A DNA stretch of 6,721 nt from UMGS75 sp963648435 (GCA_963648435.1 CAVJDT010000060.1:1-6721); one strand, 5' to 3'; positions 1 through 6,675 are shown, counted from the stretch's first letter. Program-made: numbers and translations. Notes: generated from the sequence alone by a model not told the origin.

Positions 1-3
1 TTG

Positions 4-53
4 TTAGGACATTTTCTAAAAATAAACATTAAGACATTATCATAAAATAAACA
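4..53. repeat. Imperfect 25-nt direct tandem repeat, two copies
   Basis: The stretch 4-28 is followed immediately by a second copy at 29-53. Aligned without gaps, 21 of 25 bases agree. The best-conserved parts are GACATT (8-13 and 33-38) and AAAATAAACA (19-28 and 44-53), each offset by exactly 25. No third copy follows at 54-78. The repeat lies upstream of the -35 box of the first gene, so it could be an operator-like site. It could also be the residue of a mobile-element end or simply low-complexity AT-rich DNA. The sequence before base 1 is not available, so the array may be longer. Confidence 0.6.
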
Positions 54-83
54 CATAAATAGATAATCTAGAGTGACAAAATG

Positions 84-112
84 TTGAAAAAAAATTGTAC
101 TTATGGTATAAT
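84..112 (+). promoter_or_regulatory. Sigma-A type promoter with extended -10, for the flavoprotein operon
   Basis: The -35 box TTGAAA lies at 84-89 and a perfect -10 box TATAAT at 107-112, separated by a 17-nt spacer. TG at 104-105 followed by one base before the -10 makes it an extended -10 promoter. An A-tract spans the start of the spacer. Transcription should start near 118-120, giving a 5' leader of only about 20 nt before the ATG at 139, which leaves no room for a riboswitch or attenuator. All elements fit the housekeeping consensus, so strong constitutive expression is the simplest expectation. Confidence 0.88.
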
Positions 113-127
113 GAAAAATACTTAAAT

Positions 128-132
128 GGAGG
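128..132 (+). promoter_or_regulatory. Ribosome binding site that decides the flavoprotein start
   Basis: GGAGG at 128-132 (GGAGGG to 133) lies 6 nt before the ATG at 139, an ideal spacing. The in-frame GTG at 133 overlaps the last G of this Shine-Dalgarno and cannot be served by it, so ATG 139 is the start. Confidence 0.85.
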
Positions 133-138
133 GTGCAC

Positions 139-1395
139 ATGAAGAAAGTAGTAATAATCGGAGGTGGAACTTCAGGTTTATTTGCCTCAATATATATAAA
201 AAAATATTGTCCAGAAAATGAAGTTATAATAGTAGAAAGATTAGAACGCATCGGCAAAAAGATTTTAGCAACCGGTAACGGTAGATGCAATTTTTCTAAT
301 ACTCATGTAAATACTAAAAAATATAATAATAGTGGATTTGTAAGCCATACCCTTAAAGAATTAGATTATAAAAAATTGATTTCGGAATTAGAAGAGTTAG
401 GACTTATGACTACTACTGATAGCGAAGGAAGAACTTATCCATATTCAGAAATGGCTAATTCTTTTTTAGATATTTTAAGACTTAATATAAAAAAACTAGG
501 AATCATTGAAAAGTGTAATTTTGATGTTGCAAGAATTAACAATATTGGTAGTGCCAGTGAACCTAAATATTTAGTTGAAGATACTAGAAAACAAAAAATT
601 GAAGCAGATTTTGTGGTTCTTGCTGCAGGAGGAAAAGCATATCCAATTCTTGGCTCTAATGGTAGTGGATATTCATTATTAAAACCATGGAAGATAAAAA
701 TTACAGATACAGAGCCTGGCCTTGTAGGAATTAAAGTAGACCCTCAAACTATAAAGGGCTTATCAGGTCTTAGAATTAGACCAAAAGTATCATTGTGGGA
801 TAAAAAAGCAAAACAAAAAGTTTGGGAAGAAAATGGTGAAGTATTATTTAAAGATGATGGTGTAAGTGGAATTGTTATTATGCAAATGTCAAGTATCATT
901 GCACGTAGTGAAATAGTTAAATCTACAAGTCATTATTCATTTGAATTTGACTTATTACCTAATATTGATGAAGAAACTTTATTTACGATGCTAGTTAAAA
1001 GACGTGAAAAAATGACAGGCATTGAAAATAGTGATTTTCTAAATGGTATTTTCCCTAAAGCCTTAGGTTTCAATCTTATTAAGCGTAGTAAACTTGATTT
1101 ATCATCACGGATTGAAAATATTTCCATGAAAGATTTAATTAGATTAACTGATACTATCAAATATTATACTTTAGAGCTTAAAGATAGTTATGGCTTCGAC
1201 CGTGCCCAAGTAACAGTTGGGGGAATTGCTTTAAATGAAATGAACAAAGAAACACTAGAATTTATAAAAATACCTCATATGTATGCATGTGGTGAAATTC
1301 TTGATATAGATGGTGAATGTGGTGGCTACAATATGCACTGGGCCCTTGCAAGTGGATATGTGGTAGCCAAATCAATAAAAGAAAAGTGTGAATAA
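139..1395 (+). CDS. HI0933/BaiN-family FAD-dependent oxidoreductase (flavoprotein)
   Basis: This 418-residue protein is full length for the HI0933-like family (COG2081, also named BaiN/RdsA or aminoacetone-oxidase-like). Visible hallmarks, numbered from ATG 139, are: the N-terminal Rossmann dinucleotide loop GGGTSG at 8-13, with Glu33 closing the second strand to bind the FAD ribose; the family signature GKKILATGNGRCNFSN at 39-54; AAGGKAYPILGSNGSG at 162-177; DDGVSG near 239-244; and the C-terminal FAD-contacting block VTVGGI (358-363) followed by CGEILDIDGECGGYNMHWA (384-402). It should be a soluble cytoplasmic flavoprotein. BaiN of Clostridium scindens reduces bile-acid intermediates, but most family members have no known substrate and none can be inferred here. 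The stop is TAA, one base before the ATG of the next gene, so the two are co-transcribed. The start was moved from GTG 133 because that codon overlaps the Shine-Dalgarno. Confidence 0.95.
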   Translation: MKKVVIIGGGTSGLFASIYIKKYCPENEVIIVERLERIGKKILATGNGRCNFSNTHVNTKKYNNSGFVSHTLKELDYKKLISELEELGLMTTTDSEGRTYPYSEMANSFLDILRLNIKKLGIIEKCNFDVARINNIGSASEPKYLVEDTRKQKIEADFVVLAAGGKAYPILGSNGSGYSLLKPWKIKITDTEPGLVGIKVDPQTIKGLSGLRIRPKVSLWDKKAKQKVWEENGEVLFKDDGVSGIVIMQMSSIIARSEIVKSTSHYSFEFDLLPNIDEETLFTMLVKRREKMTGIENSDFLNGIFPKALGFNLIKRSKLDLSSRIENISMKDLIRLTDTIKYYTLELKDSYGFDRAQVTVGGIALNEMNKETLEFIKIPHMYACGEILDIDGECGGYNMHWALASGYVVAKSIKEKCE

Positions 1396-1396
1396 A

Positions 1397-2422
1397 ATGA
1401 ACAAATTAAATGATCAAATGATAACTAAACTTACAGATACTTTTGATGAAGCTTCAATGCTTTATTATCATGCAATGATTGATGAAGAAATAGATAATAG
1501 TGCGGTAACTAATTATGATAAAGAAAAAGGTCGTCTCAATTACTACGAATGCTTATTAAAAGTTATTGACTTTTTTCTTGAAAACACAAAAATAGAAGAT
1601 AGCAGTTTAGATGATGAAACAATCCAAAAAATAAAAAATCTATTTATTGAATTAGATAATGAAATAGAAAAAAATGGATTAAATAATGAAGAAGTTAGAA
1701 AAGCTTTATTACTACTTGATATAAAAGGTTTTAAAAATTTGAATTATTCACTTGATTTAATTACACCAGATAATATCGGATATATTATCGTAAAATTAAT
1801 AGAAGCCATGATTACCAAAAAAAAATTAAAAATGTTAGATCCTAATTTTGGAGTAGGTAATTTAGCATTTACTATCGTGAATAATTTAGATAAAGAAGTA
1901 GAACTAATTGGTATGGATAACCATTCATTAATGGCCGAAGTAGCAGTACACAAGAGTAATCTTCTTCAAGAAGAAATCAATATCTTCCATCAAGATGCAT
2001 TAGAGTACTTGCCAAGAGATGTTGACCTTGTAGTTAGTGATTTAGCAGTATATGACTATGAAAATGCAGAATATGATTCACCACTTTATAAAAAGGAAGT
2101 TAGGTATTTTCCTTATTTAGTTATTGAACATTATTTAAATTTAAATGGCGAACCAAAATATATATATATAATTGATAACAATTTCTTTTCACAAAAAGGT
2201 AGTGCAGAATTAAAAAAAATAATTGATGAAAAAACAACCATCAAAGCATTTGTGACATTACCACCAGATATGTTTCAAACAAATAATGTTGGTAAAGCCT
2301 TACTTATCTTAGAAAAGAAAGTAACACCAAATAAAAATATCCCTATCTTTATGTTACCTTCAACAAAACATAAAGAAGCGTTCTTAAATACAATGGCAGA
2401 AATATTAAACTGTTTAAAATAG
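1397..2422 (+). CDS. YtxK-like class I SAM-dependent methyltransferase-fold protein
   Basis: This 341-residue protein resembles Bacillus YtxK (COG0827, annotated as adenine-specific DNA methylase-like), which has a similar length. The first ~110 residues are polar and probably helical. The Rossmann methyltransferase domain then begins with TPDNIGYIIVKLIEAM near 123 (motif X-like). SAM-binding motif I is LDPNFGVGN (147-155), the acidic residue after strand 2 is in IGMDNHS (Asp174), and HQDALEYL follows near 198. Motif IV reads VVSDLAVYDYEN, with SDLA at 214-217. The C-terminal segment FFSQKGSAELKKII to LPPDMFQTNNVGKALLILEKK fits the family pattern. The NPPY/DPPY catalytic motif of N6-adenine methylases is absent, so DNA methylation should not be assumed. 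GTG 1388 is an alternative in-frame start that overlaps the upstream gene. ATG 1397 is preferred because it lies one base after the upstream stop and 10 nt after a weak GAAAAG; neither start has a good Shine-Dalgarno, so reinitiation by translational coupling is likely. Confidence 0.88.
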   Translation: MNKLNDQMITKLTDTFDEASMLYYHAMIDEEIDNSAVTNYDKEKGRLNYYECLLKVIDFFLENTKIEDSSLDDETIQKIKNLFIELDNEIEKNGLNNEEVRKALLLLDIKGFKNLNYSLDLITPDNIGYIIVKLIEAMITKKKLKMLDPNFGVGNLAFTIVNNLDKEVELIGMDNHSLMAEVAVHKSNLLQEEINIFHQDALEYLPRDVDLVVSDLAVYDYENAEYDSPLYKKEVRYFPYLVIEHYLNLNGEPKYIYIIDNNFFSQKGSAELKKIIDEKTTIKAFVTLPPDMFQTNNVGKALLILEKKVTPNKNIPIFMLPSTKHKEAFLNTMAEILNCLK

Positions 2423-2453
2423 GATTGAGTTTAAATGACTTAATCCTTTTTTT
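2421..2453 (+). terminator. Rho-independent terminator of the flavoprotein/methyltransferase operon
   Basis: AGGATTGAG (2421-2429) pairs with CTTAATCCT (2439-2447) in a 9-bp stem containing one G-U pair. The loop is 9 nt and the stem is followed by a T-run to 2453. The upstream AAAA at 2416-2419 could pair with the T-run to extend the stem. The stop codon TAG (2420-2422) of the methyltransferase gene overlaps the foot of the stem. It separates the first operon from the surface-protein operon. Confidence 0.85.
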
Positions 2454-2454
2454 A

Positions 2455-2483
2455 ATGGAAAGCATTTATTATTGTCGTATTAT
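2455..2483 (+). promoter_or_regulatory. Possible promoter of the surface-protein operon
   Basis: A terminator lies directly upstream, so a promoter is needed between 2454 and about 2488. The best candidate is -10 TATTAT (2478-2483, 5 of 6 consensus bases) with a weak -35 ATGGAA (2455-2460, 3 of 6) at a 17-nt spacing. It lacks the TG extension. If it is real it is weaker than the promoter at 84-112, and the -35 box sits immediately after the terminator T-run. Confidence 0.35.
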
Positions 2484-2489
2484 TTATGT

Positions 2490-2497
2490 GAGGTGAT
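2490..2497 (+). promoter_or_regulatory. Extended ribosome binding site of the first surface protein gene
   Basis: GAGGTGAT is an 8-base perfect complement to the usual 3' end of Bacilli 16S rRNA. The GAGG core ends 7 nt before the ATG at 2501. This supports that start and indicates efficient translation. Confidence 0.85.
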
Positions 2498-2500
2498 AAA

Positions 2501-4441
2501 ATGAAAAAAATTAAATTAATTATAGCCCTATTAGTATTTACACAAGTGGTAGTTAAATTAGGTATTAAAGCGGAAACAAATACAAATGTTGAAAAACCAC
2601 TTGTTTTATTAAAAGGGGACAAGAATGTTGATATCAACTATGAAGGATATCGGTTAGTATCTTCTAATTTAAATATTGATGTGGTAGGTGAATATACAAG
2701 TTTATATCAAAATAAGGTAACATCAGAAATTGTCACTAAATATATATATGTAGTTGACAAGAATAGTGTTTTTAAAAACACTTATTGCATAAATATGGAT
2801 ACCAAAATATATGGTGAAAATAGAAAAATTGAATTAATTGTAAAAGCAGATAAAAAGAATAGTTATTACATATTATGTTCACAAGAAGCAGAATCTGAAG
2901 ATATAGATAGTGTAAACTTATATTTACTATATATTGTGGATGGCACCTTACAATATGAAAAACTAATTATTGAAAATAAACGAGCGACCGCAGTAGATTT
3001 AAAAATAGATAAAAATAAAATTATAATTGTTTGTAATGTATTCTTCAAATACTCAGGTTTAGATTTGTATATTGGGACTTATGACTTAAACGGCAATTTG
3101 TTAGTGCCTAAATATTATGGGGGAACTGATTATGATGCGGCATCAACAATTGTCATGCTTTCTGATTCATATTATATAGTAGGTAGTACCAAATCAGTTA
3201 AGGGTGAAATTGGGGGAACTCGTGATAATATGGATTCATTTATTATGAAACTAAATAAAGAAACACTAAAAATAGAAAAAGTTTACTACTATAATTTAAA
3301 AGGTGAAAACAATTGTCAAAAGGCAATTGTGGTTGATGGATATATATACATGGTTGAAAAATATCAAGAAAACAACCTTAGAAAATTAAGAATATTAAAA
3401 ATAGATCAAAATGGTAATACAATAGGAAATGTTAATTTTGATGCCGCAATCAATGTCGATACTATTCAATTACTTGCATGGGATGGCACTATTGTCGTAG
3501 TTACTAGTGAAACTATAACTAAGAGTATTAGTAAAGTGTATATGATAGATCCCGATTTAAATGTTCATGAAATTGATGAATACACTAATGATGGCATGGT
3601 AATTAAGGATGCATATTTAGAAGATGAAGAGTTAACCATTTTATATCATATTAATCAAAAAGGTAAACTATATACGTTTATTAGAAAGATTAATCTAATA
3701 TATGAAGAAGAAACATTAAATACTTTATTAGAAGAAGAAGTATTTAATTATTATGTATATGATAATATTTTATATAAAATTGTAAATAATGAAATATATA
3801 AACCTACTTTCAATTATTTAAGAGTTGATGAATTTGGAACAGACATTGTGAAAGATAAAGATACTAATATCAATGATTATCAAATCATAATAAATGGAAA
3901 TAAAGCAAAATTAAATTCCAATAATTCGACCTTAGAATATGATCCGAATTTATTTGGTAATTATGTAGGTATCTATTATTTCTCAAGTACTTTCTTTGAT
4001 TTTAGATATACCAATGACATTAAAGTGTTATCAAATCCCAGCATTATTAATAATGATATTCATGATAAAAATTTAGTTTTGACATTTAATGCTTTAGGCA
4101 TTCTTAACGGAAAACCAATTGAATCTGGTTATGTAATAAAAGATGAAGGCGAATACACACTTAAACTCGTTGGTAAAGATAATGTCAGTGTAGAATATAA
4201 ATTTGAAGTAAAATCTCAAAGTCTAAAATTAATAGAAAATAGTCCAACAAATGAAACAAAAATAATAAACATTAAAGAAAAAATTGACAATGTAACAAAT
4301 AATGAAACAATTTTAGCAATTGAATATGATTCAAAAAGCACGAATCATAAACTAACAAACACTACTTGGTGGCCATTATTTATTCCTGTTTTTTTGGGTT
4401 CACTTAGTATTATAATTTTAATTAAAGGAGGAATAAGATGA
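2501..4441 (+). CDS. Anchored surface protein with beta-propeller-like and Ig-like domains (paralogue A)
   Basis: I do not recognise this 646-residue protein as a named family member, but its plan is clear. Residues 1-24 are a signal peptide: Lys-rich start, hydrophobic core, likely signal peptidase I cleavage after IKA. Residues ~31-86 look like a DUF5011-type Ig domain (VGEYTSLYQNKV, then YIYVVDKN). Residues ~110-440 are beta-strand repeats that read as propeller blades. The clearest is 205-265 (YYGGTDYDAASTIVML, YYIVGSTKSV, DSFIMKLNKETL), which matches the pattern of SBBP-like repeats, with a second unit at 272-310. Residues ~445-511 form another Ig-like domain (LFGNYVGIYYF), and ~522-571 a small beta-sandwich with the NGKPIESG...DEGEYTLKLV pattern. 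A polar stalk is followed by one membrane helix at ~625-641 and a short KGGIR tail. The protein should be anchored with its bulk outside. No catalytic motif, LPXTG or lipobox is seen. Its stop overlaps the start of paralogue B. Confidence 0.9.
   Translation: MKKIKLIIALLVFTQVVVKLGIKAETNTNVEKPLVLLKGDKNVDINYEGYRLVSSNLNIDVVGEYTSLYQNKVTSEIVTKYIYVVDKNSVFKNTYCINMDTKIYGENRKIELIVKADKKNSYYILCSQEAESEDIDSVNLYLLYIVDGTLQYEKLIIENKRATAVDLKIDKNKIIIVCNVFFKYSGLDLYIGTYDLNGNLLVPKYYGGTDYDAASTIVMLSDSYYIVGSTKSVKGEIGGTRDNMDSFIMKLNKETLKIEKVYYYNLKGENNCQKAIVVDGYIYMVEKYQENNLRKLRILKIDQNGNTIGNVNFDAAINVDTIQLLAWDGTIVVVTSETITKSISKVYMIDPDLNVHEIDEYTNDGMVIKDAYLEDEELTILYHINQKGKLYTFIRKINLIYEEETLNTLLEEEVFNYYVYDNILYKIVNNEIYKPTFNYLRVDEFGTDIVKDKDTNINDYQIIINGNKAKLNSNNSTLEYDPNLFGNYVGIYYFSSTFFDFRYTNDIKVLSNPSIINNDIHDKNLVLTFNALGILNGKPIESGYVIKDEGEYTLKLVGKDNVSVEYKFEVKSQSLKLIENSPTNETKIINIKEKIDNVTNNETILAIEYDSKSTNHKLTNTTWWPLFIPVFLGSLSIIILIKGGIR
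4424..4431 (+). promoter_or_regulatory. Ribosome binding site of paralogue B inside paralogue A
   Basis: AAAGGAGG at 4424-4431 lies 6 nt before ATG 4438. It is a near-perfect Shine-Dalgarno that also encodes most of the IKGGIR tail of the upstream protein. Together with the ATGA stop/start overlap it supports both independent and coupled initiation. Confidence 0.9.
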
Positions 4442-6666
4442 AACTAACATTTAAGATTACCTCAATTACAATAGTCGTTGTGTTAATGGCTTTTATGATA
4501 AAATTAGTTTTTAAAGCAGAATCGAAAATTGAAACAAATCAAATAGTAATTTTAAAAGAAAATGAAGATAACATAAATATTAAAAATATAATCAATTATA
4601 ATGGTAAACATATTATTGTAAAAAATAACGCCATATTAATAGATAATGAAATGATGAAAGGTAATTTAATTGCTTATAAAGTTGATGCAAATAAATTATA
4701 TTTAATAGTTGAAGATACAAAAAATTATCTATATTTAATCAAAGATAGTAAAATTACAAAACAAATTGAAATTACAATGGATAGTCCCAAAGCCATTTCT
4801 TTATGTAACAATAGTATAATAATTGGTGGTTCGAACAATAACAATATGAGTATTGAAAAATATGATGAAATGCTACAACTATTAGATAGTATTAATTATA
4901 CTGGTAATGGAATGCAAATGTGTAAGCAACTAATATGTATGGATGGATATATATATGTAGGGGGCATCAAAGATGCCATTTCAGAAAACCAATACTTTAA
5001 AAATGTGGGTAGTAAAAATGAAATCAAAACATTCATTTTTAAATTAGATGAAGATTTAAATTTCATAAAAGATGCTTATTTCAATGAACTCACGGAAAAA
5101 GAAATACTAAAAGATCTATATCAGTGCCAAGACAACATAGGAGTAGTAATACAAGCAGATAAAAACTATAATTATGTGCTAGATAAAAACTTAAATATGG
5201 TATCACGTGCTAATATAAAAGAAAACGTATATATTGTACAAACCAATAAAAAACATTGTCTAGGACAATTATACCTTTATCAATCCCCCAATTATATTAG
5301 ATTAGAAATACAAAAAAATAATATAGTTGAAACAATTAGCTCAACTGAAGGTATGTATATTAATCATTACATTGATAAAGGCGTATTATATATATATTAT
5401 TTATATAATGAAACAATATATCTTCAAGAATTAAGCGAATATCATATCGATTATCTCGAAACATTATATTTAGATTATTTTGATTATGACGAAACTACAC
5501 AAAATCATTTTCAAGTCGACTCATATCTTGAAGATTTAACCACTAAAATTGATAGTATAACTCCATATTTTGTGCGAAATCAAAATGGAAAGTACGAAAT
5601 CACATATTTTTTAACAAGAGAAAACAACGAAGAAATTATCATAAAAACTCCATTAATTGTTAGAGATTATGTGAATATAAGAGAAGGCTTAGTATATCCA
5701 TTAGGTTATCAATTATTCTTTTTTGGTAATGCTAAATTAAACAACAAATCCATTAATAATGGAGCATCACTAAACACTGAAGGATCACAAACCTTAGAAA
5801 TCACAAACGCTAATGGTGAAGTTAAAACATACAATTTTTCAGTTGTAAATGGTTATTACAAAACAATTAATTTACCTACCATAACAACCAATTTTGTAAT
5901 GGATAAAAACTCAACATTATGGTTATTACTTGGAACTAAAGAAGTGAAAAACATTACCGTTAATAATATTAGTGTAGGAAATATCCGCAAAATCAATGAT
6001 GAATATTGGGCGGAAATTAATAAAGCAAATACCCCGGAATTAATTAAAGTTGGTTATCAAAAACTAGTAATAACAGAAATACAATATAGTAATAACGAAA
6101 TTGATAAAGTTAACTATAGTATGATACTATGCATAAACAAAGATAATCCCAATTATGCAATCCAAGAAACAAACGACAAGCAAAAACTTAACTTAAAGGT
6201 TGATGTTAGTGATGAAGATCAAAGCTTAACAAACGTTATAGTAGATGTTTATCAAAACAATAAAATTATTAAAAGTTATGTTACTAACTTAAAAAATATA
6301 AAAATAACTTTACCAAAACTAGCTATTAACACTCCTTTTGAACTTTACGTAAGAGCAAAATCAGAAAACGAAAACACAACACTAATGTACTACAAAGGTA
6401 AATTAAGCAAAGATATAACAATACCTTTAACAATAACTTTTAATGAAAATAATAATTCAATAAAAACAATTAATATTGAATTAGATTTAAGCAGTACTAG
6501 ACTACAACATCAACAATTATTACTAGGCCAGAATAAACAAAACCTAAGTTCAAAATATCAAGTTACAAAAAATAATACAATTACAATAATTTCAATTGTA
6601 GGAAGTTTAATGATAATCATCTTCGTAATAATCATAATGTTAAAAAAGAAGAAACAACAAAATTAA
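4438..6666 (+). CDS. Anchored surface protein with beta-propeller-like and Ig-like domains (paralogue B)
   Basis: This 742-residue protein is collinear with, but strongly diverged from, its upstream neighbour, and I know no named family for it. Residues 1-27 are a signal peptide, probably cut after FKA. Residues ~35-350 hold beta-rich repeats. The segment 117-213 aligns with ~164-265 of paralogue A (KAISLCNNSIIIGG, then ICMDGYIYVGGIKD, then FIFKLDEDLNFIKDAYF). Residues ~372-410 resemble an Ig-like domain (GKYEITYFLTR...PLIVRDY), and ~422-470 the beta-sandwich LNNKSINNG...TEGSQTLEIT shared with A. Residues ~472-690 have no counterpart in A. Within them, ~583-642 looks like an FN3/Ig-type domain (KVDVSDEDQSLTNVIVDVYQ...NTPFELYVRA). 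A polar stalk is followed by a membrane helix at ~714-735 and a KKKKQQN tail, which fits an outside ectodomain and cytoplasmic basic tail. No enzyme motif, lipobox or LPXTG is seen. It overlaps A by 4 bases and is followed by a terminator. Confidence 0.9.
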   Translation: MKLTFKITSITIVVVLMAFMIKLVFKAESKIETNQIVILKENEDNINIKNIINYNGKHIIVKNNAILIDNEMMKGNLIAYKVDANKLYLIVEDTKNYLYLIKDSKITKQIEITMDSPKAISLCNNSIIIGGSNNNNMSIEKYDEMLQLLDSINYTGNGMQMCKQLICMDGYIYVGGIKDAISENQYFKNVGSKNEIKTFIFKLDEDLNFIKDAYFNELTEKEILKDLYQCQDNIGVVIQADKNYNYVLDKNLNMVSRANIKENVYIVQTNKKHCLGQLYLYQSPNYIRLEIQKNNIVETISSTEGMYINHYIDKGVLYIYYLYNETIYLQELSEYHIDYLETLYLDYFDYDETTQNHFQVDSYLEDLTTKIDSITPYFVRNQNGKYEITYFLTRENNEEIIIKTPLIVRDYVNIREGLVYPLGYQLFFFGNAKLNNKSINNGASLNTEGSQTLEITNANGEVKTYNFSVVNGYYKTINLPTITTNFVMDKNSTLWLLLGTKEVKNITVNNISVGNIRKINDEYWAEINKANTPELIKVGYQKLVITEIQYSNNEIDKVNYSMILCINKDNPNYAIQETNDKQKLNLKVDVSDEDQSLTNVIVDVYQNNKIIKSYVTNLKNIKITLPKLAINTPFELYVRAKSENENTTLMYYKGKLSKDITIPLTITFNENNNSIKTINIELDLSSTRLQHQQLLLGQNKQNLSSKYQVTKNNTITIISIVGSLMIIIFVIIIMLKKKKQQN

Positions 6667-6675
6667 ACAAATCAA

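Noticed and set aside
1..83. Tail of an upstream gene or terminator
   Set aside because: No stable GC-containing hairpin with a T-run is visible and no convincing coding stretch enters from the left. The region is best described by the direct repeat.
113..138. Riboswitch or attenuator in the first operon's leader
   Set aside because: The leader is only about 20 nt between the predicted transcription start and the ATG, too short for any known aptamer.
933..1160. Minus-strand open frame of 75 codons
   Set aside because: It lies entirely antisense to the well-supported flavoprotein gene, has no recognisable domain, and AT-rich coding DNA commonly leaves such frames open.
1744..1953. Minus-strand open frame of 69 codons
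   Set aside because: It is antisense to the core SAM-binding region of the methyltransferase gene, with no domain and no independent support.
2158..2170. Run of alternating TA bases, possible slippage tract
   Set aside because: It encodes YIYI of a conserved-looking strand in the methyltransferase, and similar runs encode YIY in the surface proteins. It fits codon choice in an AT-rich genome, and there is no sign of a frameshift.
2452..2637. Minus-strand open frame of 61 codons starting inside paralogue A
   Set aside because: It covers the signal peptide of paralogue A in antisense, and its hydrophobic look mirrors that segment. It ends in the terminator T-run.
2866..3048. Minus-strand open frame of 60 codons
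   Set aside because: It lies antisense within paralogue A, with no domain, and its composition is explained by the AT-rich sense strand.
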